DNA of 64,000 nt from Tamarix chinensis. Lineage: Eukaryota; Streptophyta; Magnoliopsida; Caryophyllales; Tamaricaceae. A program made the position numbers and the translations under genes. Below, in pieces: positions 12,728 to 24,946 of this stretch; position 1 is the stretch's first letter, and each line of letters begins with the position of its first letter. The stretch spans positions 9,783,861-9,847,860 of the forward strand of contig CM060172.1 of assembly GCA_030549775.1 (NCBI GenBank), read 5' to 3'. The notes beneath the pieces are model-generated. The model was not told where the DNA came from, made no database searches, and saw only the letters and a program-made list of their open reading frames with translations.

Positions 12728-14113
12728 CTACGAGAGGCTTTCAACACCTTTATCTCGAAGACAATCAAACTTGTTACCAGTGAACACCTCATCCATCTTC
12801 TCTTTTCCTTTATGAGTTCTTATATGCATCAAATTCCCCAACATATTTTCCTTGGAACAACCAGCACCATCAGCACTCTTTATATTCCCTCTAGCATCTG
12901 TATTCAGTGATTCCTTTGCATAAGGCTGACCAACCTGAGCTAGAGAATTAGAGACTTCCTTTTGGACTTTCCTCCACTGCTGAGGCTCCTTCCCAGGTTT
13001 AACACTTCCCTCTGTCAGTTTAACAAACAAAGAAGAATTAACTTGAGATTCTCTAGCCTTCCTGCACTTCTCAGCAAAATGACCAGATTCGTGACAAACC
13101 TCACAGAAAGTAGGCCTCCATTCATAAACTATCTTTTGGGACAATACCTCTCCATCTAGACCCACAATTTCCACCGAATCCACAAGCTTTTTCGATACAT
13201 CAACCTCAACAAGAATACGAGCATAGGAAATTCTTTCTCCAGTTGAGGTGATACCATCCAAAAACAAAGGTCTGCCCACAACACTACCAATTCTACTTAA
13301 AGAATCAACATCCCAATAGTCCAAAGGCAAGTTCACCAGCATCACCCACAACAGCATGAATTGGATTTTCTCTTTTGTGAATTGAAATTTGTGATGCCAC
13401 TCTTTGAGAATGAAAGGTCGATTTAAGAAATACTAATAAGGTTTAGATAGAACCCAATCCCTATCCTCCTTATATCTAAATTTGAACACTAAAAAACCTT
13501 GATCATGCATCAAAACTTTGGGTTCATTCACTACCAACCAATTCCTTTTGGCATAACCTATCATTTGACCCAAGGAAGGTCTAAAACCAATGATATAACC
13601 CACGATCGCCCATTACCAATCCTCACAATTTAAGTCCACCTTCTCCTTTTACAACTTAACTTGAATTTTGTCCCCAAAAAACAAAGGTGGCATATAGCAT
13701 AGATTTGAGCCTTTTACTGGAATCCTATTACCCATCAGTTTATGCTTCCAAGATATCTGATAAACCTTCGTATTATCTTAAGAATCATGACAGATCAAAT
13801 CACCATCAAACACAGGTTTTCCAGTCGCAAAAGGAACTTTTACCACACCTTCCTCCACACCTGAACCATCGCCAACCACCTTCTACAGATTAGGATCAAC
13901 CCTAGAAGACTTCCTGTGATCGATGTCCAAACCTGTATGCTCCATGCATGCACCTTCATCCTCTTTTAAGATCGAAATTAAAACATCCTCAACCCCTAAA
14001 TCCCTTCCTTGATTACCAGGCTTCAAACCACTATCACCATCAGACGCTATAATACTCCCCAAACCCTTCTTCTTCTTCTTTGCCGAAGCAGTAGAACTCG
14101 TCGTTCGAGCCAT
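12728..14113 (-). pseudogene. LINE ORF1 (gag-like, DUF4283 plus CCHC knuckle)
   Basis: The start at 14113 gives MARTTSSTASAKKKKKGLG. The middle has VNEPKVLMHDQGFLVFKF and LLWVMLVNLPLDYWDVDSL, typical of the DUF4283 domain of plant LINE ORF1. A perfect CCHC knuckle (CEVCHESGHFAEKC, spacing 2-4-4) is near 13080-13120. Stops occur at about 13883 and at several points up to 13360. Confidence 0.8.
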
Positions 14114-14223
14114 GGAGGAGGAGAGAGGAGAGAGCGGCTAGGGTTTTTTCTTAGTTGATATATATATATTTTCTAATGTTAGCATAAAATTATTTTCGAA
14201 AGCAATGCATTTTTAGTAACAAC

Positions 14224-14238
14224 ATTCTGAGACCAACT
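14224..14238 (-). promoter_or_regulatory. Degenerate primer-binding site, minus strand
   Basis: The minus strand reads AGTTGGTCTCAGAAT directly after the LTR end. Compared with TTGGTATCAGAG it differs at two positions. It marks the 5' leader of the minus-strand gypsy element whose gag and protease remains are at 7560-8990. Confidence 0.6.
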
Positions 14239-15780
14239 TGTAAGACCTTGATTTTTCAATACCAAAAAATTTTATTTAAAATAATTCGGAAGTTGAAAAT
14301 GCACTTAGGAAAAATGGGGTGTTACTATCATAACTGACACAGAACAGACACCCACAGCTTGCCCCATATCAGATACAAAGCTAAAACCAACCAATGAATT
14401 TAAAATACCGTGTACAAACATAAATTACACAAACATTTAAAAGATTTTTTAAATCAAGGATCTTATTGGTCCCTAACCTAATCAATATAGGAATACAAGT
14501 AGTTAAGAGTACAGGGCTACATTAAAAATATATTAGGGTGCGACCCCAAAACCAAAACCATGGTCCTCAATATACCACACAAAATCTCCATATGTCCACA
14601 CTCTTAAGCCTCAAACCCAAGCCAAGGTAGGCCTACTACTGGCCTTACCAAAAACCTACATATAGTCCTCTGCTCGTGAGAATGAGTAGGTGAACAAGAA
14701 AACGGGCACATCAGTACCCTAAGTACTGAGTAAACCAATTTGCTTCCTCAATGGTAACAAGTGTGCAAAATCTATCACAACATTGATATCATAATTAATA
14801 TGTGTCATGCTAACGTTATTTTAGTACAAGTTATAGCATATCCGAGTATACTATCATGCATAGCTTAGCTAACATAGTATAAATCATTCTTATCTTCATA
14901 TTATTACCACAAATGTATTCAAACATGTACTAGACAGATTAACCTAAGCAATCACTAGTGTTTATTTTATAATTGCTCAATTCATTAGAGAATGGATCAG
15001 AAGAGTGCAAGGAATCAACTACAAGGCTCGAAGTGTAGAAAGAATAAAGGTGAATACAAAGAGTTAAGGATTTTTGATTACAGAAAGAAAGGTATATAAA
15101 AAAGGTGATTGGGTATACTTATAGCCAACCAATCAACACGAATCACATAGGGATTAGGAACAATTTGAAAACCCTAATATTTAATGTTTGAATTTGATTT
15201 AAATAGATGGATTTATCTAAGATATGCTGACCTATTCTCTAAAGCTCAAATGGTGTTTCTAGAGAATGCATGTCAATTACGCTAGAATTGAAATCCAAAA
15301 GAGGAGTAATGGAATGTTGACATGGAAGGAATCTTGTGGTTAATCATAATCGTCTTTGGCATCAAAGCATTGATCTCAGAAATGGGCAGTAGAGAGAGGT
15401 AGAAGAAGATAAGGCTGAGGTTATCTCTTCCCTTTAATTGTTCCAATCGACCTTTAGATCAATCTAAGATAGTATTTGGGCTAAATGCAACATAAAAAAG
15501 GTTATGAATCTCTTAGGGATAATTTGGCATGGGTTGACAAGGATCCATTTCACCATAAGAAATTTTTACGAAAAATTAAGTTTCTAAAATATGAATAGCT
15601 TGACAAACCACTCGATTAGTTTGGCCTATCAGTTAGCTATTCTACAAATAAGTTAATCGATTCCCCCAACAAGTTGATTGGTTTAGTCGAGTAAAAACCA
15701 TTTGGATAAAATGACAAACTAGTCGATCCATTTATGGAACCAATCGATCGATTCACCCAAAAAACTTCCACAATTCATTT
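14239..15780 (-). mobile_element. Partial giant LTR, minus strand
   Basis: Plus-strand start TGTAAGACCTTGATTTTTC; the minus-strand LTR therefore ends ...GGTCTTACA next to the primer-binding site. Sequence matches the LTR at 663-4119 in reverse complement at three places. It lacks about 1.8 kb present in that copy, between the counterparts of 1430 and 3610. The 5' end of the LTR is not visible. A palindromic motif cluster is at 15600-15770. Confidence 0.6.
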
Positions 15781-15884
15781 AAGGGTTGTGTTGGAAGGTG
15801 AGGAAACAACGTATTGGCATTCAAGTGAAGATTGTCATGCGATACCACAATTCTCACAAGTCATAGAAGCAGATGTTAATCCAT

Positions 15885-16600
15885 TAACACCAATTTATTA
15901 AATTTGTGAAATAGTGCATTTACCTTAGAAGAAATACAATCAAGGGTATCAATATCATACCTATTGCTCTTCTTGGTAGAAGAGCATTCAGTTGACCACT
16001 GATAGTGATTTTAAGCCATATCCTTGATTAATTATTTTTCTTTCACAATACTCTTGCTCATGATAATGCCTCCCACTACTGCCTCTAGGGTTAGCCTTAC
16101 GCTATACATGAGATCATTGTAAAATGTGTAAACTAATAACCATTCTTCTAACCCATGGTGTGGACACATTCTTAGCATATCCTTATAACATTCCCTTACA
16201 TCATATGAGGATTCTCCATCTTTTTGACTCAAGCTTGTGATGAGATTCCTTAGTTGCACCATCATTGATGGGGGAAATACTTGTTTAGGAATATTCATGA
16301 AAGTTGTTCCCAAGTGGTGATGGAATCAGGAGGAAGTGACTATAACCAAACTATTGATTTGCCCTTAGTCAATATGGGAATAAGCGTAGTCTGATTGCAT
16401 CTTCTAAAACTCCATTCATCTTCAAGGTATCATAATACTCAAAGAATATGGTTATGTATAAATTCAAATCTTTTGTTAGGCTACCATCAAATTGTTTTTA
16501 CTGCACCATATTTAGAAGTTTAGGCTTCAACTCAAAAGTATTGGTAGCGACATTTGGCTTCCTTATGCTGGACTGTATCCCATACAAATTTGAAGCTACA
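15885..16600 (-). pseudogene. Athila-like gypsy gag relic
   Basis: The minus strand carries NTFELKPKLLNMVQ and TLKMNGVLEDAIRLRLFP (about 16380-16560). Then comes a clear reading (16313-16032) with PPSMMVQLRNLITSLSQKDG, MLRMCPHHGLEEWLLVYTFY and an AVVGGIIMSKS segment. NHYQWSTE is near 16000. This is the standard order of the retrotransposon-gag domain of Athila-type Ty3/gypsy elements. A stop after NMVQ and a frameshift near 16320 break it. No pol domains were found nearby. Confidence 0.8.
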
Positions 16601-18219
16601 AATTCCTTGATAAAGTGGTTTTGCACTTCCTCTCCATTGGTTTTAACCTTAATTTACGAATTCATGCTTGCTTTTGTCTTATATATCCACATTTTCAATT
16701 CACTTAATGATCTCTCAATCTCAAGATTGAAATCAACTATAGCTTTTAGTCAGAAAGATTTTTGCATAACAGGTACTTGAAGACACAAAAAAAAACAAAA
16801 TATCAAGTAGAAAAGGAAAGATAACAATAAAAGAAGATAAGAAAAATAAATATCTAGTCTAGCCAAATAATAAAGGTATCAATATCAACTTGCGAAGTCC
16901 CCAACAATAGCAACAAAAACTTGATGGCTAAGTTCTCAAGCACACAAATTTGTTATAACAATTCAAGGTTATATCCTATTGGAACTTCATAATTAATTTT
17001 TGATTTTTACCATTTTAGGTACCTAGAATACCCTTTTTTTTCAAATAAGAATAGAAATATAGGCTAAAAAAATGCATGGAAAGATGAGCCGAATAAAAAT
17101 TCTAGAACAATAATGATAAAAGCTAATATTGAACTGTGGTCTCAAATTTGGTAATCAACAATGTATTAACAATATCTTATATTATAGTCTATGTGGGTGT
17201 GAATAACCAATATAATATGATTCAATAGCCTCTTTCAAGGTATAAGAATGTAGTTAGCCTAATTTATTAACTACTTTCATGAAAAATAAATTATATTAGA
17301 CCCTTTAAATTCCACCAATTCAGTAGACCCTTTAAATTCCATCGATTTAGTAGTCCCTATGAATTGAAATTTCTACTTTCATGATTATTTAAGTTTCTAT
17401 TCATATGTTAATTTCTAACATTGATTTCAACCTTTCAGTTATAGTTAATGCCTAAACAAGTCAAATTCCATCAAAACCTACTTATGACAATGATTCCTAA
17501 CAGACAAAAAATCACATAAAAAACATATGCATAACATGTATGCTATTTTGTCATAGTCATGGGAAATTAAGCCTAATTATATCTTATAAAAAGAAGATAC
17601 TCTCTCATGGTTGCAAGAAAATATAAGAAATAAAATTTAATGATAAACATAATGACAGATATAATAAATAATAAAAGAGATAATGAAGAGAATAAATTGT
17701 AGACTAATAATAAACCCTATTGTTGCAAGATGGTAATGCACCTAATTTAACTTTGAAATTGGAAAATTAAACCACCATATATAAGGTAAGTTACATGGAT
17801 TTTGTGCTCAAAAAAAGGGAGAAAAGAAAATTCCCAAAATGCTCTCTTATTAGCCCCATCCCTCTCCCCTTCGTCCAACCTTTAAATGTGATTATTGAAC
17901 CATACATATCGTGGGATAACCCCTGGATGACTATATTAATCACACACGGTTTAGTAGTGTGTCGTTTGTTTCGTTCGAAATTGTTAAGCAACTGACTATG
18001 CTGATCACGCATAGCCCGGTCATGCATTTGCTTAGTCTTACCTTCATTGAGCATGTGCTAGCCTACCACAACCAAGCCATGCATATATAGAATTCACTCA
18101 TGGTTGTGCATGGCTTAGCATGGCTATGCTGCAACTATGTACAAGTGTGCTTTTGGCTTTGTAATCGGTTATTTTCTTCCTCTTTTCGGCTCCTTAGCTT
18201 CTTTTACCCCTATTGCTAG
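16601..18219. other. Repeat-derived sequence without a gene
   Basis: Very AT-rich. A short direct repeat (TAGACCCTTTAAATTCCA, spaced about 30 bp) is near 17300-17345. ORFs of 66-87 codons at 17790-18054 on both strands have no recognisable domain. Probably the leader and LTR region of the Athila-like relic, but no LTR pair could be defined. Confidence 0.35.
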
Positions 18220-18956
18220 TGTAATACTCCCAATTTTTTAATAATAAAATATCGTTTTGATGATAATGTAGAAGCATTTGAAATATAAAATTAGAAAATA
18301 TTACCGCCATATCAACCATGAGAGAGGTGTGATCATCACCTAATCCATGCCTGATGTAAGGCTAAATGGAACAAGGAAACAAAAGAATTCATGATCATAA
18401 TATTAACATGATAATATAAGGTAAATAAGATGAGAACAATATTATAGATGGAATGAACTTGATAGTTTTACACAATCAAATACAGGAATCCGAGTCAAGA
18501 TTTTAAATAACGGAAATACAAAAACCTCCCAACGTAGTGGGTAAAATACTATTAATCGGTTAGCCTAACTCTTAGGTATAATCATAAATTTCCAACCCAA
18601 GCAATGACCTGCTAGTGGCCTATGTCATCACCCTCAATGTATTCTAACTGAGAGTCGTAACCATGCAAATTGTTATCTGCTCCCCAAACCTAAAGCCGGA
18701 TCATCACAGTAACTGCACAAGTGCAATATCAGTACGGTGAAGTATTGGCGAAACATACTACATAAAACATGGAAGGCCCATGCAGCACATTGAGGTCATA
18801 CAATAGCATGGTATTCAACCTACTAGAAAGGTAATGTACAATAATAGTGATAACATATACATACCTCAGCAAGGCCCTAGGATATACATTTACACAATCA
18901 TATGTTTCCACAATAATCCATATAAAAGTAAATCACATAATACCAATATTCCATGA

Positions 18957-19370
18957 TGGGACTAGCGTAGGACTACAACTCCCACCACTACATCATACTA
19001 GTGCCAAGGGGAGTTTCTTAGGAATATTTAACATCCACCATGTTTGGTCTCCTATATGAGGGGCATATGTTAAATTTTGGGTCTACAAAACCCAAAGTAC
19101 ATAACCATAAAATCAAAATCATTACCAATATACCCTGATGGGATGAACGTAGAACTACAACTCCCACCACAGCATCACACTAGTGCCGATGGGCTTTTTC
19201 AGGGATCTTCAACATCCATCACACTTTATCTCTTAGGCAAGAGGGTATAGGCTCAATTTTAGGTTTGAAACACCCACCACACTAGCACTAGTACTAAGGG
19301 ACTTTTCTCAAGGATCTTCAACATCCATCACTCTTGGTCTCTTAGGCTAGGGGCATGAAAGATAACCAAA
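18957..19370. repeat. About 183-bp tandem repeat, 2.5 units
   Basis: Units begin at 18957 and about 19140 (ACTACAACTCCCACCAC), and a partial third starts near 19272. Each contains CTAGTGCC and ATCTTCAACATCCA-like blocks. A single diverged unit is found at about 62446-62540. Confidence 0.7.
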
Positions 19371-19749
19371 CCCTAAGTATGCACACTAGGAAGGCCCCTA
19401 AGATTCCATGATCAAGATTCCACAAATCAAACCAATTGGGTGTTTTAAGTGTTGACACCAAACACTAACCAAGGTACACAAGTAACCAACTATGTGCTTA
19501 GAGATGATACCAAACTTAACATGAGGCATTAAAGCCACTAAATTGGGTGTTTTACAACACTCACACAAAACACATCATAATATTTGGGTGTTTAAAAATA
19601 ACACCAAAATCAACCAAAAAGACAGTCTTAAATTACCATCATGGTGACTCATATCAAATTAGGCCAATTATAATTGGAATCATAATTAAAATGTTGTAAA
19701 TACATGGAATTGTCAACCAAAAGGCCCAAGAGAAACACAACAATTCATA

Positions 19750-20240
19750 ACAAACTAGGCGAATCCCAACTGGACTAGTTAATCGATCCTTTAGACAAGT
19801 TGAATGGTCTTGGCATACAAGACCTAGACAAAAACAAAACTAAAGCTCTAGTTGACTGGTTGGCCTTACTATTCGAATGCTCATGTGAACCAATTGGCAT
19901 GTTTAGTCCAATTGGTCAACGAGTCTAAGCAAAGACTAACCCATTTTAGCTTGTATAAAAAAACCAATCGATGGGTTTGGCTAATTGATAAACTTTTTAT
20001 AGTAACCAATTGACTAGTTTGGTCCAACCGGTCGATGGGTCTAAGAAAAGACCAAACCACCTTAGTCTGCAGGGACACTAGTTGATGGGTTTGACAAACC
20101 GATTATCTATTCATCAAGACTAGTTGACTGGTTTACCAAACCAATCGATTGATCTCGTGGCCAACCAATCCAAAACTCCAAACCATTTGACTACTCACAA
20201 AACCAATTGACTAGTTTGAGGAACCGATTGATTGATCTAG
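19750..20240. repeat. Dense palindromic motif cluster
   Basis: The longest cluster in the window, with over fifteen degenerate copies of ACCAATCGACTGGTTTG-like motifs in 490 bp. They alternate with the tails of the same motif so that local inverted repeats form. Confidence 0.7.
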
Positions 20241-20439
20241 GTAAAACACAACCTAGACTTACAAAACACACACCAAATTTCACCACATTTTATCATATTA
20301 ATCCTATCATGTTTCTATGTAAAATACACATAAAAATACATGCTTCACACATAGAATCACATGGATACATGATGATATACACATTTAACCACATCATGTT
20401 TGACATCAATTTCATGCTTAAAATCAAGAAATCTAAACA

Positions 20440-20444
20440 ATACT
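20440..20444. repeat. Target-site duplication, left (ATACT)
   Basis: ATACT immediately precedes the TGTAACACCC terminus at 20445. The identical 5-mer follows the other terminus at 24942-24946. Confidence 0.75.
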
Positions 20445-21084
20445 TGTAACACCCTAAAAAATCACTACTGAAAAATTTTGTTTTATTAAAATAATTAGCG
20501 GAAGCAAAATAAAAAAACTGTGAATTCTAAGGATATTACTGCCACACTTAGTACCAGACCGGTTCACTTCTACTGTTCTAGTACCAAGTGCTAAGGCTGA
20601 AAGAGTAATATACAATTTACGAGAAACTTAAACCATATTTAAATCAGAGTAGCGTAAATAGAAATTTATAATAATATAACCCACCAATTGTGGTTACAAG
20701 AATACAAGTTACATTTAACCCAGGGTTAAAAGAGAGAGAGGTGAAACCCTAAAAGTCCAAATAATTCCTTACGCTATTTCCCGTTGCCCACTTGAATAGC
20801 ACCTAAAAAGGACCTGTAAGGAACACTGCCCATTGAATGGGTAGGGGCTCCACGAATGGAATCCTTCAATACTATGGTACCAAGTAACCCTTTAAAACAC
20901 ACTGAAAAATAGGCCCGCAATGCCACACATAATACAAAACTATATACATATAAAATGAGATGTGCATACATAACATTCTCATACTTAACAAGTCCATCAA
21001 ATATTAATAAATCATAATGTACAATCAATACTTCTGGGCCTTAAGCCATTAGTTCATCATTATTCAGTCATCTCTCAAATTTTA

Positions 21085-21240
21085 TCCATGTAAGTGTGGG
21101 AACTCCACTATTATAGCTAGTGGACCGAAAAACATACAAGGCAGAACATTCACGACTACTATTATTACCGGTGGACCAGTCTTTAGGGTAGAACATTCCT
21201 GACCACTATTATTCGCCGGTGGACCGGTCTGGCCCTGACT
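21085..21240. repeat. About 55-bp tandem repeat in LTR
   Basis: Three diverged units containing ACTATTATT and GGTGGACC. A related array with a different unit length occurs at the equivalent place of the LTR at 26086-29617. Confidence 0.6.
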
Positions 21241-22039
21241 CACAAGTCTTTCACTATAAGTGATTACTGTTTTTCCTTTTTAATTATCACAACAATTCCA
21301 TTTATTTGCCTTGGAGGGGAGATCAAGATTCTGGGACACAAAGGTACATCGGTTACATTGGTGCATATAAGCTACTCAAAACCCTTCAACTATCAACCCC
21401 GAGGTGCAAAGGTACCCTAGTCGTATCGGTGCATACAGCTAACTCAGTACCCTACCAACAAGGCATACCCCCTAAATAGGTCCGTAGAGCTAGATAGAGT
21501 AAGATGTAGGGTCTGGCTAGGGCAGAAAGGCACACCAGCAAATACTAGAATAACCATGGGCTAAACTGCGCCTTTAGAGTAGCGACCCCTAAAGAGCCAC
21601 CATTCCCGATCTCAAGGTCTTTTGTTTTGATTATTAGTGTCTTAATTAAGGTGATCACGAAAAGCACAGAAATTAGATACTTATTCACTTTCAATCGTTC
21701 TGATATCATTAAGTATTTCTTATTCATATGGTTATCCAAGATAACATAGAGGAATCAATAAGGCCATCATAACCTCATCCAATTCCGATTTAGGATTCAT
21801 TCTCGTGATATTTACTAATTATCAAATACCATTATCTTACTATTCGGTATTACTTGAGTCTTATTACGAAAATGTGTTATCATAATGACATATCTGATAT
21901 GGATTACTGATTTTTCCCTTACTTGAATAATTATTAAGTCATCCCTTCTCTACTTGCCAGTTTACCATATTACCCTTCATGTTGTATAATTACTTAATTA
22001 CCCCTTGCTTGATTAAGGTCACCAAGTTATCTCCCACAC

Positions 22040-22800
22040 TTATTAGGTCACCAATCACTCTTCATAATTGTTACACTTATCATATTTCCCATTTAGTTGG
22101 TTAGATTACCAAATTGCCCCTCACCTTTATTATAATTACCAAATTACCATTTTGTTGGTCAAATTACCAAATTACCCTTCTCCATTATTATAATTCCCAA
22201 AATTTTCCTTCTCCATTATCATAATTACCAAACTACCATTTAGTTGGTTAAATTACCAAATTGCACTCCTCCATTATCATAATTACTAAACTACCCTTCT
22301 CCATTATCATAATTACCAAAATACCCTTTTCATCATTACAATTACTAATTTACCCTTCTCTTCCAAAATTACCATAATACCCTTTTACTTACACAATTAC
22401 CATTTTTTCCTTTTCTTTTAAAATTACCATAATACCCTTTTACTTACAAAATTACCATTTTACCCTTTTCTTCCAAAATTACCATTTTATCCTTTACTTT
22501 CAAAATTACCATAATACCCTTTTACTTACAAATTTACCATTTTTCCCTTTTCTTCTAAAATTACCATTTTATCATTTACTTCTAAAATTACTATAATACC
22601 CTTTTACTTACAAAGTTACCATTTTGCCCTTTTGTTCTAAAATTACCATTTAATACTTTACTTCCAAAATTACCATAATACCCTTTTACTTACAAATTTG
22701 CCATTTTTCTCTTTATTTCTAAAATTACCATAACTTCAAAAATTATCACAATACCCTTGTACTTACAAAATTACCATTTTGCCCTTATTACACCACTTTT
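22040..22800. repeat. AATTACC minisatellite
   Basis: About 760 bp of nested repeats built from AAATTACCA plus TACCCTTTT. From about 22330 a higher-order unit of roughly 55 bp is visible (alternating ACTTACAAAATTACC and TTCTTCCAAAATTACC). The guanine content of the plus strand is very low. Confidence 0.85.
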
Positions 22801-23459
22801 ATTAAATTATCATCACTACATGAGATATTAATATAATACTCCATTCTCATCATCCAACTCCACTAACCATTATATTTCAACATAATACTTATTAACACCC
22901 ACACATATTAGGCCACACTCTTGCACACGACATATTACTAAAATGCCCCTAAGGCTCACAATAATATTATTCATACATCAATAGTCACAATAACATAATA
23001 TAATATGGATAAGTACTTAACATTTTCTTGAATAACAAATCTCCTTCCTTAAGCATTATTTACACTCATGGCATATAAACTAGCATGCTCTCCTTTATAT
23101 CAATCAATATAAGCAACTATATACATCATATTAAACAACATATATCATGCATAATAACATATTAAAACCCTAATATGCTAGTATACATTTATCCATACGT
23201 TTAAGTGGGGTTTAACAATTACCTTAATTTTCGCAAAAATTGAACCTTACCGGTATCCCTGTTAAAGATTCAAGCTTTGAGTAGAAAAAAAATTCCTAAG
23301 AATAATATCAATACTTATCATATTAGAAATGAGAAAACCCAAGCATAAGACTTTATAAAACTTAATTAATGAAATACTTAACTTAAATATTATTATACCT
23401 TAAAATTCCATTAACCAAATTATACTAAGAAATGCAGCAACTCACAATGCTCATGTAGC

Positions 23460-24640
23460 AGAAGCTGCATGTGAGGCAAAGGAGAAAAGGGGTTGAAGGT
23501 GGCATGAAAGGAAGAAGGGGTACTAATTTTGGGTTAGGTTTTGGGGCTAGGAAAGAGGACGGGTGGGGGAGGATTTAGGGCAAGTGGAGGGGTGGAAAGG
23601 GGGTGTAAGTGGTGGTCGGGGATAGGTTTCTAGCAACCAAGGGCGGCGATAGCAGCGAGGCTGTGAAGGTGGCTGCCGAGGAGGAGATGGCTGAGAAGGA
23701 AGGAAAGGGAGGAGGAAAATGAGGGGTTTGTCTCAGCCAGGGAAAGTGTGGGGGTGGTAGGGGAGATTGTAGGGAGGGGTTTGGTGGTCCAGGTGGCGGC
23801 AGAGGTGGTAGAAGGAGGAGGTGTAGGGTAGCTACTGAGAAGGAAGAAAAAGAAGAGGAGAGGAAGGAGGTGGGTTGTAGGGTGGCTCGAGGGGTGTTGT
23901 GGTGGTGCAGGGTTGGTGCGACAAAGTTGGGAGGCAGTGTAAAATAGGGGGAAGGAATTGAAGAAGAAGAAAGGGAGAGAAAGGAATCAAGAGAGGGAAG
24001 AAGGGCTCGAAAATAGGCAGGGGAGAGGCTAGTAAGGAGGAGAAAAGGAGAGGGAGGAGAGGGGAGAAGGTAGCCAGCCGGGGTAGGATATAGGGTGGTA
24101 GGTGGCTGGTCGGGTGGCAGGGAGAGGGAAAGGAAGAAGAGGGAAATAAAGGGGGCATGTGTGAGGAGAGAGAAGGGTTGGTTGGGTCGAAAAGGGATAG
24201 AAAAGTGGTGGGGGAGAGGGAGGGAGTGGCAGGGAGGTAGGTGCATTGCAGGCAGGGTGGTCGGGCATGGTGGAGGTGGAAAGGAAGAAGAAGATGAAGG
24301 AAGAGAAGGGGAAGGCTGACAAGGGAGAAAAAGAAAGGGATAGCATGGGCCGGCCCGGTCGGGGAGGGGGGAAAGAAAAGAAAACGGCTAGACTGGGCTA
24401 GTTGTGGGGAGAAGGAAGGAAAAGAAAAGAAGGGGTGGGCTACATGCGCGAGAGAAGGAGAGGAGGGAAGGGAAGTGGGCTAGCGGCCCAGATGCGAGGA
24501 GAGGGAGGACAGGTCTGCCTGGAGGCCCGAAGGAAAGAAAAAGGAAAAAGGAAGAAAGGAGGAAAAAGGAAAGAAAAGAGAAAGAAAAGGAAAACGGGGA
24601 AAAGGAAAAGGGAAAATAGGAAAAATAAAATATTTTCATT
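23460..24640. repeat. 1.1-kb polypurine/polypyrimidine tract
   Basis: The plus strand is mostly G and A from about 23470 to 24630, with GGAGG, GAAGAAG and AGGGAGAGG runs. The minus strand is the matching C/T tract, and its long frames encode only Pro-Ser-Leu-Phe low complexity. It lies wholly inside the solo LTR. Confidence 0.85.
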
Positions 24641-24941
24641 TATAAAATAATAAAATGCAATATTTTTGGGAGATAAATTTATTTAATAATTTAATTTAAT
24701 ATAATTTAATATATGGGTTTAAAAAGGTTAATTTTAGGAAAAATATTGATTTGGGAATTTATTCAAATAAAATGAGTATGATAAAATAACAATATTTATT
24801 TTAATTTATTAAATATTCGTATCCAATTTTATATACTCAAAAATCCATAAAATAATTAAATTAAATAATTTTAAAAGCTAATTTATCTAAAATAAAAGAT
24901 TTTTATTAAATTACAGATTTTTAAAATTTCAGCGGATTACA

Positions 24942-24946
24942 ATACT
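24942..24946. repeat. Target-site duplication, right (ATACT)
   Basis: ATACT follows GCGGATTACA and is identical to 20440-20444. Confidence 0.75.

Larger units (their letters stand above)
9241..14150 (-). mobile_element. Degenerate L1-type LINE (non-LTR retrotransposon)
   Basis: Minus-strand order: ORF1 with a CCHC knuckle, AP-type endonuclease, reverse transcriptase, zf-RVT domain, then an A-tract (eight T on the plus strand at 9241-9248). This is the standard plant L1 layout and it is nearly full length, about 4.9 kb. The 5' end is set only approximately upstream of the ORF1 start at 14113. No convincing target-site duplication was found. Every ORF is broken. The element sits inside the leader of the minus-strand gypsy relic. 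Confidence 0.85.
18220..20444 (-). mobile_element. Giant-LTR copy, proximal part
   Basis: Plus-strand terminus TGTAATACTCCCAATTTTTT, of the same type as 14239, 20445 and 26086. It includes the tandem array at 18957-19370 and the motif cluster at 19750-20240. It is interrupted at 20445 by the insertion of another copy. The sequence after that copy (24947-26085) again shows the motif cluster, and the two parts add up to about 3.4 kb, close to the 3.46 and 3.53 kb of bounded copies. I infer one split LTR. Confidence 0.55.
20445..24941 (-). mobile_element. Complete solo giant LTR with perfect 5-bp TSD
   Basis: The plus strand starts TGTAACACCCTAAAAAATC and ends AGCGGATTACA. Both sides are ATACT, the 5-bp duplication expected for LTR integration. 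At 4,497 bp it is longer than its relatives because it contains the AATTACC minisatellite (22040-22800) and a 1.1-kb polypurine tract (23460-24640). No gag or pol is present, so it is an LTR-LTR recombination product or a non-autonomous unit. ORFs inside the purine tract are compositional artefacts. Confidence 0.75.

Noticed and set aside
9241..14224. Target-site duplication of the LINE
   Set aside because: Both sides are ATATAT-rich, so short matches are uninformative; no clear duplication could be fixed.
16448..16780. 110-codon plus-strand ORF
   Set aside because: Opposite-strand shadow of the Athila-like gag relic.
19750..20240. CRISPR-like array
   Set aside because: Motif copies are degenerate, irregularly spaced, in both orientations and without unique spacers of constant length; the context is a plant LTR.
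23575..24650. Several 70-223 codon ORFs on both strands
   Set aside because: All lie in the polypurine tract and encode only Pro/Ser/Leu/Phe or Lys/Arg/Glu/Gly low complexity in every frame, as expected from composition.
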